DNA of 21,305 bases from the NCBI GenBank assembly GCA_900175165.2, contig FWWN02000426.1:1-21305 (forward strand). Direction: 5' to 3'. Below the pieces are notes generated by a model, which saw only the letters and a program-made list of their open reading frames with translations, was not told the origin of the DNA and made no database searches. Position numbers and translations under genes: made by a program. Numbering within the stretch: the first letter of the stretch is position 1; each line of letters opens with the position of its first letter. This document shows positions 1 through 10,243 of the stretch, in pieces. Source of the stretch: Rhizomucor pusillus. Lineage: Eukaryota > Mucoromycota > Mucoromycetes > Mucorales > Lichtheimiaceae.

Positions 1-831
1 AGCCAACGTATGTAATGTCTCGAACATGCTCAATAGGTTTCTGAACTGCATTGACAAATCGTTCCTCTTTGCAAATATTCTTAGCGTCGTCTTGATAATA
101 CTTGTGCGTTTAAGTTCAGTTGCATGTCGTCGTTTTGGTTTGTAAAACGGGCATTTCTTGTTTGACGACCCCGAGTGATCAGTTCCTTTGCATATCGGAC
201 AGACTCTCCTTTTGCCAGAGTCTTTTTTCTTTGCTTGTTTCTCCTCTTGCAATTTAGCTTTTTCCTCCTGCTTCCTGGCTCGTTTGGCATTCGCAAGCTC
301 GTACTTCATTTCGGCCTTGGATTTTTCGTTCGGTTTTCCTTATCACCAGTTCTAAGACAGCTATCATTTCTAAATACCAGCCTTTTCCGGCTTCCTCACT
401 GTTTTCGAGGGCTATTATTCTGTCAATACGATTCACAAAATTTTGCATACACTGTGCAGTTACTTAGTACATACGTGATTGGCAGCTGATGATGACGACA
501 GGAACTCGTCACCATTCTTTGTAGTATCTACGGCATTTCATCGAATCAGCAAGACTTTACTATCACCATTCCAAGGAATAATAAGCCTGTATAGAATACC
601 TGTCACGTTATTTCTCTGTAGCTTCCTTGGTTTACGTTTGCTTGTGGATGAGGATATCTGAAAGTCATCATCGTGGTTCTTAACTGCTGGAACGTGATCA
701 AGAGTCAAGAGTTTGTTTAAAAGCATCACCGTATTTCATAGCAGACTTTGTAGCTTACCGCTTTTTCTTTTTGCTCCTCTAGTCCTACGTACAACTGGTG
801 ATGGCTGAAAATCGTCGTCTTCGATGTCCAT
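1..831 (-). pseudogene. Partial zinc-knuckle ORF, probably transposon-derived, possibly decayed
   Basis: Not identified to family. A minus-strand model starts at ATG 831 with exons 831-759, 683-600 and 527-475, all with GT..AG borders and consistent phase. They encode a basic, low-complexity N-terminus. Downstream, a lysine/glutamate-rich helix leads into a zinc knuckle at 201-151 (CPICKGTDHSGSSNKKC, pattern C-x2-C-x4-H-x7-C) and an open frame that reaches base 1, so the gene is cut by the window edge. The join between exon 3 and the knuckle is unclear. A coding-like segment at 448-345 lies in a different frame, so there is either a single-base frameshift near 340 or a 159-nt intron (474-316) ending in a poor acceptor. 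Exons 1 and 2 both carry DDDFQ, suggesting an internal duplication. Similar knuckles are frequent in Mucoromycota mobile-element proteins, and the transposon origin is an inference from that. Confidence 0.45.
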
Positions 832-1640
832 ATTGCCTGCAACAGTAACATCAATTTATAATTAGTATGCTCCCTCGGCTGGAAAGTTGAGCAGAGAGTA
901 ACGGCCATATTGCGGACGGATATCCAGGTTTGGCTCTGACAGTGTATGACTGCTGTAAAGGAAGGAAGAGGAAAAAAAAGGAAAAACCTCATGCGCTGGA
1001 AATTTGACGGGGCCAACAACAACACGTAACCGCCCGCGTCATCTAGTGACTCTGTGTATTTTCAACCAAAATATATCGTTTGAATAATTTTTGGCAGCAG
1101 CCGGGCATATGAATAAGCAATTGAATTGAAGGTTAAATGCAAGTATCTGTTTGGAGGCGGGTTGTTTATAAAATGGTTGGGTTTCTTAACGTATCTTGAT
1201 GTAGAATGCTTATCTTTGTTTACAAACTTCTATACCTCGTTCGACATTCTTCGCTGAAGTGTATCTTCTTGCTCCTTTAAGTGGATATAAAGATATCTGA
1301 AGAGAGATGCATTCTCTTCTGGAAGGATGACTCTAGCTGTCACGTAAGATGCTTGTCCCGATCTTTGAAGCCAAAATTCGACAGCGCAGTGCCGCCGAAT
1401 GCCCGTCTATTTCGATCAACACTCGCACGGTATATAAAATCAAAGTTTCCTGCTTATTCTGAGGATGCATAAGTTGATACATAGATGAGCTCAATTTATT
1501 CAGATCGGTGCTCACGTTTATTGACTGAATCGATCAGGTAAACTGCTCAGATAACGTTGATCGAGACTGAGTATGAGCTTCTTCCTCCATTTGACTACGC
1601 GTTCTTTGGATGACATGGTTTCCTCGGAAATAAGAGTAAT
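832..1640. other. Intergenic, no supported gene
   Basis: No frame here looks protein-coding. There are TATA-like strings near 1168 and 1430. A 32-codon minus-strand frame starts at ATG 1616 and ends at 1518; it is rich in Lys, Arg and Ser but too short to call. I see nothing else. Confidence 0.5.
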
Positions 1641-1647
1641 ATAAACA

Positions 1648-2110
1648 AGCGCTCCTTTATCTGTTTTCGTTGCTAGTTTCTAGGAAGCTCTTTGACAGCT
1701 TCCAAATTTGCGAATTAGCAGTTTTGGAGGTATGTAGTACAAAACGATGTTCTTTAGCTTACACGAGAACTAGCCTGCGGCTAGACTCGCTTCGCTTCGT
1801 CTTGAGGGACGTAGATGTTTTCAGCAGATTCGAGTGGTAGGGGCAAAGCAAAATAGTAAATGGACATTTGCTCGACTCGCTTGGCCCTCATAAACCTCCA
1901 TTTTCCGGCGGTTTTGCATCCGCTTCGTTTCTGCAAGCACAGGCGCCGTCGAATTCCGGTTTATTCTGACCGGCGCTCGATGGAATATGTTCTTGATTTG
2001 CTGTTAGCGCTCCTGCGTTCGGTTTAGTTCATAACAGTAGCGCTCACCTCTTTATCTCCTGAACATGTTGGAGCGCTCCTGGCGTCGCGCATGCGCTTCG
2101 CGCAAAGACA
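1648..2110. repeat. GC-richer block with repeated AGCGCTC motif
   Basis: The octamer AGCGCTC(C/A) occurs at 1648, 2006, 2039 and 2072. The copies at 1648 and 2039 are both followed within a few bases by CTTTATCT. The block also has a perfect CTAGCC-TGC-GGCTAG hairpin near 1770, CGCTTCG-type strings (about 1788, 1920, 2095) and the palindrome GCGCATGCGC near 2087. It is more GC-rich than its flanks. It could be a worn transposon end or a local repeat family; no ORF accompanies it. Confidence 0.35.
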
Positions 2111-3088
2111 CCAAAGATTTCGGGGATGCAGGTACTGAATACCCAAAATTTTTAGAGTTCTTCAGATTGGTGTCTGTTCTGCCTGCCAAACTTCAAAAGT
2201 GAACATTAATTTTGTAGCCCGTTTCGTGTTATACACTCTTCCATCCAACGCATGTGAATGGTGTATAAATTAATTAACTATAGTCTTCCATCAAAGAATC
2301 GGCACACCACCCGCTCTTCAGATCACTACAGCCGCCTGAAAAAAAGTGCTTCCACAGCGATTTACTCGAATTTGAGGGACCCACCGGCCAATGACAGAGG
2401 AGAAACACTTTCCAAACGTGGATTCTATCGCTCAAAGAGGAATGTTACACAGGTTATTTTTTTTAATAGAGTCTGTGTTTAATAGAGATATCGGTGTTCC
2501 TGAAGAATAGAAATTTTTCATCTTGTCTAAGTCTTCATGCCTGCAGAACTGAAACTACCGGTAGTTCCGCCGAATTGACCACGGTTGCTCCGTGTTGTTG
2601 GCTGTGGAATATGGCACTGAGCAGGTTTGAGATAAATATGTGAAATATGGACGAGATGTAGCTATATATACAGTGGGAATATGACGTCGCTGAAACTATT
2701 GTTCTGGTGCTTTTCTTACGAGCAGTGTGTCGTGTTGAGGTGCTGCTTTGTTCTTATTTTGGTCTTGCTTTGTTCTTTGGCTGTGCCACCGGCGCTGCAT
2801 CATTGACAATCTACTCTGGACCAGCACTGTAGCCAGCTTCTTGGAAGCCCTGGCTCCAGTCACTTCCTGTTGAATGTACCATAGTAGTCCTCAGAATTCA
2901 TTGATAATAAAAATCTGGCAATACTGGCTTCCTGATGTCCAGGCCATTTGCTGTAAAAATGATAGAAAACCGTCCGTAAAGAATATTAAGACGTATACGG
3001 CATGCGTCCTCTATATTGAATCAGATTCTAGATACACAGAATTTGAAAATAAAATTTGGTGATCAACCAGTGTATAGGCAAGATTTAT
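2111..3088. other. Intergenic, possible decayed coding fragments
   Basis: A plus frame at about 2258-2482 and a minus frame at about 2877-2700 (starting MVHSTGSDWSQGFQEAGY, interrupted by stops) have protein-like composition but no recognisable family, no splice model and no promoter. Both may be remnants of an old insertion. No confident gene. Confidence 0.3.
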
Positions 3089-3259
3089 CTAGCACCTATT
3101 CCTGAGTGTATCGATGGAAAGACCTTTAAGGAAGATCGCGGATACATCGCCACCATAGGTGCACAGCAGATTCCGTTCCATATTCTCTTTAGCCAAGCGT
3201 TCCATGACGCGGTGTTGATAGGCGGAAAGAATTCCCTCTTTACGCCCAAATTCTTGGGC
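3089..3259 (-). other. Unassigned open segment, coding-like on the minus strand
   Basis: Fifty-six codons are open on the minus strand between in-frame stops, with a charged helical first half (HRVMERLAKENMERN) and a hydrophobic second half (GGDVSAIFLKGLSIDTLRN). The plus strand is also open over the same bases (3056-3283). There is no ATG at the 5' end of the minus frame, so this would be an internal fragment or exon. I do not recognise the family on either strand, and chance overlap is possible. Confidence 0.2.
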
Positions 3260-3283
3260 CTAGATACGCTAAGATGCAGTTAA

Positions 3284-4456
3284 CTAAATAAACTGCAGAT
3301 GCAGAATAATGGATGTTCACGAAAGGTAAACAAGTCAATAGATGCATCCCAAGATAATCGAACGCAATATTGAGTTCTACAAGTGATTTTCAACAATTTT
3401 AAAGTCATACTTTCTTTTTTAGACAATTATGCTGTTACTTATTGTGTAGAACCTGATAATTTTTAGGAATGATTGTAGATTCTAACGACGGTACCGTTTT
3501 TGTGTTTGCTTTGTACTCCATCGGCCCATCTTTTTGGCTGGCGTATGGGCCAACAATGGAAGTGCAGAATTTTGGAAAGGGAACTGTTGCTTGTTGCCGT
3601 TGCACGTTTTCCATGCATAAGATATATATGGACCGACGATCCATTTGTCTGTAGTTGACTGTGTGCCGAAAATGTTTCATGAGCATATACACATTTCCAC
3701 TAGCCTTTGGTGACTAGTCACATACAAGTGGGGGCTTGTTACAACAGTTTCAGACAAGAAAGGGGTTATTAAAAATCAAGTCGGTCTTCTCGGCTCGGGC
3801 TGACTAGTGGAGGAAAATCATCACTGCTGCATACATACAGAAGAGCGCCACATTATGTTGCTGTACTATTTGTGATTTTTGCCTCGAATTGCCGTACTGT
3901 TAGGGTCGTGCAACCTTGCGTCTTAGTGGCCGAGAGATTCGAATTGGAACCACGGACAGTGGTCGTGGCCTCTTTGCACATGCACACTCTGTCTGACTTG
4001 GTTTTTGCCTATGATGTAGATGTTTGAATTAGGATTGACTGCAATCCCGGAGGAACATGTTAGAAAAAGTCATGAACATGTGATCCCGTCATAATATTGA
4101 TTGCTCTTTGAATAGTTCATTTGTAAAAGGAAAGCGCTTATAGATTGAACATGGTCATCACAGCAACGCACAGACGTATTACATGCTCTGGAACATTCAT
4201 GAAACGCGAGACGGGTGAGGGTATATAAAATTATGGTCGCAGCGATGAAGTAGTTTGTCGTCATCCTTTGGAACGTGTCAAACGCATATCAGGGCTCAAT
4301 ATCTGATCATCCGTAAAGAAGACAACACGATGCTCATTGTTGCTATGCCGGATCTCGAGATGGGAGATCGAAACTTACATAGGCTGATCAATTTGCGGAT
4401 GATAACATACATCACCTCTCGCTGCTATTGATGGAGCAACGTTACTTGATAATCAA
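3284..4456. other. Intergenic, no supported gene
   Basis: AT-rich sequence with short frames only. It contains a perfect 12-bp palindrome, GTGACTAGTCAC, at 3710-3721 and a TATA-like TATATAAAAT near 4220. The last 50 bases are the leader of the small ORF that follows. Nothing else can be supported. Confidence 0.5.
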
Positions 4457-4873
4457 ATGGCAACTCGGGCGATAACGAATCCGATTTCTTTTTTAACCGC
4501 TTCTGCTTCGAATTTACTTGGAAAACAAACATATAGAGTTACGGGCGGCGATCAAACGAGGCTTTCGTACGCCGCGATCCTATTCGAATGCGAGGCTCTA
4601 AGCTCGAAAAGGGAATACCTGGGGGAGGACAATTTGCCCCAATCAGTAATTGAAGATTGCTGCCAAGGAGATATGCCCGGTATTATCGACCAGGAAGATG
4701 GAGTAGATAGATTGACAAATGCGATAGGAACTCTTATCGCTACGGAGCATCTTGCTCGTCAAGCGAATAGAGTAATGCGAATCAAAGAAAGAAAAAAGCG
4801 GAAGCGAATGCAAGCTGCTGGTGGTGGTGGTGGCAACAAGTCGGACGAAGTTTTCTCTGTGTTTCAAAGCTAA
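4457..4873 (+). CDS. Hypothetical protein, 138 aa, single exon
   Basis: I do not recognise this protein. It starts at ATG 4457 and ends at TAA 4873. The frame is open upstream only to 4406 and offers no other ATG or acceptor AG, so this start is the only one available. The body is mixed and probably soluble, with an acidic middle stretch, then a strongly basic helix (RIKERKKRKRMQ, about residues 107-118) that could act as a nuclear localisation or nucleic-acid-binding segment. A five-glycine run and a short tail ending VFSVFQS follow. No membrane segment or signal peptide is visible. A short upstream ORF (4431-4475) overlaps the start. The stop lies about 90 bases before the TATA box of the downstream CLC gene. 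It may be a real short gene or a chance ORF. Confidence 0.45.
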   Translation: MATRAITNPISFLTASASNLLGKQTYRVTGGDQTRLSYAAILFECEALSSKREYLGEDNLPQSVIEDCCQGDMPGIIDQEDGVDRLTNAIGTLIATEHLARQANRVMRIKERKKRKRMQAAGGGGGNKSDEVFSVFQS

Positions 4874-4959
4874 TCAAGGTTTCTGATGAAATCATCGAGT
4901 ACCCCACGGTGTGGTCGATATTCCCGTGACCATACCACTGACATGTCACTTGCAACTTG

Positions 4960-4967
4960 TATAAAAG
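4960..4967 (+). promoter_or_regulatory. TATA box of the CLC gene
   Basis: TATAAAAG lies 98 bases before the chosen ATG at 5065. It is followed by a (CT)n pyrimidine stretch (about 5021-5050), a common arrangement around fungal transcription starts. Transcription would start near 4990. This also argues against an upstream ATG at 4957. Confidence 0.6.
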
Positions 4968-5064
4968 GGGCGGCCTTTTTTCTTTTGCTCAACCTGGCTC
5001 GCTGGTTATTGCTGCAACGTCTCTCTCTCTCCCTTTCTCTTCACATCTCGCTATATACATATCC

Positions 5065-8000
5065 ATGTCGGAAGAATCCATGACGGAGCGATCATCCTTG
5101 CTCGACCGTCGAAGACGACGATCTAGTCACCAGAATTACAATTCAGTGGCAGATCTACCGCCCGTTCCCTCCTTTCCGTCGCTCAGCGATATCCAAGCCG
5201 GCAACAACAATTCTGCACCGCCGACGTTTTTCACACCCTCTTACAACGCTTCGGGCGGCGCTTCAAGTCCCACTCAGGGACATCACAAGTTTAAACTGTT
5301 CAACAAACGGCTTGGATCGTACGATGAAGACAAGCAAGGACTCATCAAAGAAAGCACAGGCGTGCGTGTCTGGTACGAGTCTTACTCTAGCATAGGTATT
5401 TTAGAAAGAACATGGATCTTTATATGTCGGCGATTTTAACAAAGACACCCAACTTCAGATTGGATTCACGATCGCATTAAGGAAGGAGTCCGGGTCCGCA
5501 GATTACAAGATGCACCAGGTCTGCGCGGCCGCTGGGCCAAGGCAAAAGATGCATCGCAGGCCTGGATCCTTGTCGCTTTGACGGGTACCGTCGTTGCGCT
5601 TATAGCTTGGTTTATCGACGTTGCGCAAGAATGGATGTCTGATCTTAAGCAGGGCTATTGTACAACCAACTGGAGATACAATAGCAAATTCTGCTGTTGG
5701 GGGCTTGAAGGTATGATGCAAATCTAGTCATCCGAGTATAGCTCTTGGCTGCTAAACCTCTTTTGTCATTCATTATTTAGAGCATGAGCCTTGCCCGGCA
5801 TGGCGGACTTGGCCGGAAGTGTTCGGTGCAAAAACTGAAACCAGGGCCTACTACACCGCAATGGCGATGTACACCGCTTTCGGGGTAAGCTCATCTCAGA
5901 ACAGCTGCATATATTCCCATTGATGATGTTGTACTCAACTCTTGTGTAACCCAGTTGTTATTTTCACTGGTTGCCGCGTTGATGGTCAAATATTCTGCCG
6001 AAAAAGTCGTCATCCGCACTCCCGTCCCTCCTGCCAACGCTGCAAAACATGCGGCACACGCGGCGAATGGCAAGGATGACAACAACGCCAGCGCCTTGCC
6101 CAAACCACAGACCAAGATCGCTTACTACAGCGCGGGATCCGGTATCCCCGAAGTTAAGGTGATCCTCGCTGGTTTCGTCATTAAAGGATTTCTCGGCATA
6201 AAGACTCTTGTGGTCAAGAGTATTGGCATGGTATGACACGACAGAACACGCGGGCAGAAACTTGACTTTAACCAGCCTTTTTCTTTGCTTTGATCATCAG
6301 ATCTTTTCTACATCGGCTGGCCTGACTACCGGTAAGGAAGGTCCCTTTGTCCACCTGGCATGCTCTGCAGGCAACATATTTTGTCGCCTATTCCGTAAAT
6401 TCAACAAGAACGAAAGCAAGCGCCGCGAAATTCTGTCTGCATCCGCAGCTGCAGGCGTTGCAGTGGCGTTTGGAGCACCTATCGGTGGTGTGCTTTTCAG
6501 TCTGGAAGAGGTCAGCTACTACTTCCCCATCAAGACTATGATTCGCAGCTACTGCTGTGCTATGGTTGCAGCGATGGTGCTGAAGGTAAAATTAAGCGCC
6601 ATAATTTCTGTTTGTAAGCTATACTTACAAAAAATATGCACTCGTTGCTGCTGCAGATCACGGACCCATTCGGTACGGGCAAAATTGTGCTGTTCCAAGT
6701 ACATTACGACAAGGAGTACCATCTGTTTGAACTGGTCCCATACATTATCACCGGTGCATTTGCAGTAAGTGATGCATCTGTTTCACGTCATCCCCGGCAT
6801 GGATCTTATTCCTGTATGCAGGGATTCTTTGGTGCAGTTGCTACGTATTTCAATATCAAGTTCCAAACTTTCCGAAAATCCAGCGCTCTCGGCAAATACC
6901 CAGTAACCGAAGTACTGGGCATTATGCTGATCACTGCCCTGATGAATTACTGGAACCCTTTTGGCAGAATGGGTCTTAACGAATTCGCAGCCAATTTGTT
7001 CAATGAATGCTCCGAGAAGGATGATAACGGAGGTCTCTGCGCGTAAGTACGATAAAGTCATGGAACACTAGCAGCCTTCTATTTACTGTTTATTTTTTGT
7101 TTGTCCCTTGCCTGCAAACAGGTCCGATGTCGCGGAAATTCCACGACTTCTGTATCTATTGCTTACGGCTTTGGTGATCAAGATGCTGCTTTTCACGATA
7201 ACTTTTGGATGCCGGGTTCCGGGAGGTGCATTTCTGCCAGCTTTGATTATCGGCGCGGTCACTGGCAGAATTATCGGGCTCGTTATGCAATACCTTACAC
7301 TGACGTACCCGACTGCGTGGCCATTTACAGCATGTGCAGAGGACTTGGCAACCCGGGGCGAATGTGTAATTCCAGGAGTCTACGCCATCGTTGGTGCCGC
7401 AGCTGGTCTGACCGGTGTCACAAGAACAACCGTATCGCTGGTCGTTATCATGTTCGAGTTGACTTATTCTTTGACATACACCGTGGTAAGTATCATGAAG
7501 AATTGCAAAATTGTTTCCTCCTTTCTAAATATCTGGATTATTTGCCGTGTAGCCTATCATGATTGCCGTTATGGTAAGATATCAGACGCAGCGCCGATTT
7601 CTTTGAGGCATATGTCTCTAACCAAGCAATGCATTAGGTGGCGAAATGGGTCGCAGACTGGACGTTTGTTGAAGGCATCTACGATCTGCTGATTGATATG
7701 CAAATGTACCCGTATCTCGATGCCCGCAAGGAATATGCACACACAGCTACCGTGCAAGATCTAGCCGAAAAGGATCATGCAACAATTGATCTAGACCAGC
7801 CCAACACGGTCGCCATGCTGTACGAGAAGCTAAACAATATTGTATCTATGGGATACGGCGAAGATGGCGGTTTCCCGATCTTAAGCCGAGAAGGGCAGGT
7901 GCTCGAAGGATACATTGCATCGAGCGAGTTGTCACATGCTCTTGATCAATTGCAACGACACTTTGATGCCAGCCCATATCCCGTATCACAGCAAGAACGT

Positions 8001-8423
8001 TTGGACATGCCATGCTACTTTAACCGCACCAAGCAGGGCTTGCTGCCGGAAGCCGAAGATGACAACGACGATCTCGTACGACGTCTGATGACGGCACCCA
8101 ACTCACCCACAGAAGAAACTTTTGCAGATACTCAAAGCATGTCTCCGATGAATGATTTCTCAGCTTACGTTGATCAGGTGCGTAGCAGCAGAGTCACCTG
8201 TAACCTACATCTGCACAGTGTGTGTGCGGGGTACTCATGTGTGTATGTATAGGCTCCATTGACTATCAGCCCGAATGCTTCCATGGAACTTTTGATGGAG
8301 ATGTTCATAAAACTGGGAGCACGCTATGTCTGTCTGATCCATCCAGATGGAAGATACCTCGGTGTTATTCACAAACGCACCTTGCTTGCGTATCTCAAGC
8401 ATTTAGATGAGCAAGAAGATTAA
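5065..8423 (+). CDS. CLC-family chloride/proton exchanger with paired CBS domains
   Basis: The model is 11 exons: 5065-5395, 5459-5710, 5781-5884, 5955-6230, 6301-6585, 6657-6764, 6822-7042, 7122-7485, 7553-7573, 7638-8177 and 8253-8423, giving 890 aa. All introns are GT-AG and 57-79 nt. The three anion-pathway motifs are present: GSGIPE (about 290-295), GKEGP (332-336, gating Glu 334) and [13 protein letters not shown] (378-391). A conserved PGGAFLP lies near 559. The second Glu in [10 protein letters not shown] matches the internal proton glutamate of ClC-3/4/5-type exchangers, so 2Cl-/H+ exchange on an endosomal, Golgi or vacuolar membrane is likely. The family includes yeast Gef1, but the sequence looks nearer the ClC-3 branch. 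Two C-terminal CBS regions (about 700-765 and 835-885) would bind nucleotide or regulate gating. The N-terminus is long, cytosolic and Ser/Arg-rich. Exon 9 is only 21 nt. Confidence 0.95.
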
Positions 8424-8580
8424 CAGGCGACAACGTCCCTGTGTTTATATATATCCTTTCGTCCACTTTTTTCTGCCTTGTCATTTAGAGTTCTTGTAAA
8501 TCTCTATTTCTTTTTTTTTCTATATCATCCGCTATTTTATACATATACACACGCACACATACACAGACACACGCTCCTCA

Positions 8581-8586
8581 AATAAA
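8581..8586 (+). terminator. Polyadenylation signal after the CLC gene
   Basis: AATAAA lies 158 bases after the CLC stop codon, behind a T-rich and CA-rich 3' region (about 8505-8577) typical of fungal 3' ends. Confidence 0.5.
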
Positions 8587-8732
8587 TATTCTCTTTTTTG
8601 CATTTTTATTTGAATCCACTAGATATGCTATCTCTATCATTACTGGGAATCTCAAGCGGGCAAAGCTCCGGGATCCTCGTCTGAATATACCCAGCGTTCC
8701 GTGTCCCCCTCTCCATTTCAAAGCGACATAAA

Positions 8733-10089
8733 ATGTACGATTTTATGGAATATTGTCTTCGGTGCTACTACCGAAGCACGGGTTGGAATGAAGAGAATCA
8801 GTATTCCAATCTCTGTTCGTGGTCTCGTGCATTGCTCGACTTTTACACTCCACATGGACTGTCGCTGTACCTGTCCAAGTTACCGACACCCCAATTCAAA
8901 CCGTCGTATACCATGAGTGCATTCCCGTCACTAAACGGAAGCATTGGATACCTGTTTACGTCGCGGCCTTTGGATATTGGGACGAGTGCGACGGTCGACT
9001 TTCAAGATATGGTGGATCGATTTCGGTTATCTACAGCCGAGACGACAATAGAAACAAAACCAGGTTTGCAACAACTCTCCCCAAAACGACTATAGATTCT
9101 TCGTTTCTCTCTAACGGAAAAATGAAGACGTTACCAACAATTATCTGCTTTATGGTCGAATGTTTTTCCCTGGAGCACGGCTAGAAGCAATGTACGTCCG
9201 ACGGATATCAGAATACTTGCAATGTCTTGTGACGGCCATCAACACTCCACGCACCCAGCCTCAGGTGCATGTTCAAATGCAGGGTCGATGATGCAGAAGA
9301 TACTTACTTCTTATTCTGACAGATTGCTCTGCAACTTCAATACGATGTTGGGAAATGGTGCTCAGAATGCTCGTATACTACGGATGATGGTTTGCTGGGT
9401 GTCCGTGCGCTTTACAACTTTGGGCAACCCTCATCTCTAGATAACAACGCCGCTAGCGCTAACATCTTGGATAATAATTTGGGCGGATTCTATGCGGGTC
9501 AATGGGCCATTGGCACCGAACTCTATTACGGTACGCTCGATAAAAGCGGAGGATGTAAGTAACGTTTGTTCTGCGCGTTTATGATTTGCTTTAGGTGGCT
9601 AAAACAGAAGATATTCCAGTGTCTATGGGGTTAAGATATCGCACGACACCCACAGCGGGAACTCCTCCCATATGCATCACCTATACATTAAATCCGCTTG
9701 TGGGTCACATGTCTACAGCGTACGTGGCTCAGATATCTGACGAGCTCGCAATGTGCTCCCGCTACGACTTTAGTATCTACTCGTATGAAAGCGATCTTGC
9801 GGTCGGCTTCGAGTATCGTGCAAAGAACAAGGACAAGACAGACGCTGGCCGGGATGTCACCGAGAGACTGGAAGGTCTTATAAAGGCTCGCGTTGGTTTT
9901 GCGGAGGTAAGAACAATCTGCGTGCAGAATTACCGCCGTTCTTTCGCTTAACTGTATTTGCAGGGACTGGCGCTCATGTGGGAAGGCCGCTTCAAAAACA
10001 CTCTGTTTAGTTTAGGGTTAACAGCTGATTTGTCCAGTAGGACTAGTCCAATCCGTACCATTGGTATAGAAATACAATATTTTTCTTGA
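8733..10089 (+). CDS. MDM10: Mdm10, mitochondrial outer-membrane beta-barrel of ERMES
   Basis: Exons 8733-9063, 9128-9264, 9323-9554, 9611-9906 and 9964-10089 encode 373 aa. The N-terminus MYDFMEYCLRCYYRSTGWNE is the family signature, followed by PSLNGSIGYLFTSRPLD, NYLLYGRMFFPGARLEAMY, GKWCSECSYTTDDGLLG and the C-terminal RTIGIEIQYFS, which resembles the beta-signal that ends outer-membrane barrels. In fungi Mdm10 anchors the ER-mitochondria encounter structure with Mmm1, Mdm12 and Mdm34, and joins the SAM complex to help assemble Tom40. The third intron is odd: the natural CAG acceptor at 9605-9607 would create a stop with donor 9555, so the frame only holds if splicing uses the AAG at 9608-9610. 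The other introns are normal. The C-terminal half is well conserved and I see no truncation. Confidence 0.93.
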
Positions 10090-10243
10090 AGATTTGGTTG
10101 GTCTTGTTTCCATTGTTGTACCCAGCGCCTGGGTTCCAGCTCGACAAGCCCAATTCAGGGACGGTGGCTTTTGGTTTCGCATTGAATTTTGCAACTTCGG
10201 CCTGGGCACACTTCTTAAGCAGAACTTATTCCAATTAGCAAAA

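Noticed and set aside
3896..3970. Possible tRNA-like segment around GAGATTCGAATTGG
   Set aside because: No acceptor stem, anticodon arm or B-box consensus could be built around it.
4070..4264. Minus-strand 64-aa frame with a hydrophobic start and five cysteines, resembling a small secreted protein
   Set aside because: No cleavage-site context, no promoter upstream of it and no recognised cysteine pattern. Its TATA-like string lies inside the frame. Probably chance.
4957..5064. Upstream in-frame ATG (4957) as the CLC start
   Set aside because: It overlaps the TATA box at 4960 and the CT-rich start region. The ATG at 5065 begins a typical polar N-terminus.
8505..8577. T-rich and CA-rich simple sequence as a special element
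   Set aside because: Ordinary low-complexity 3' flank before a poly(A) signal.
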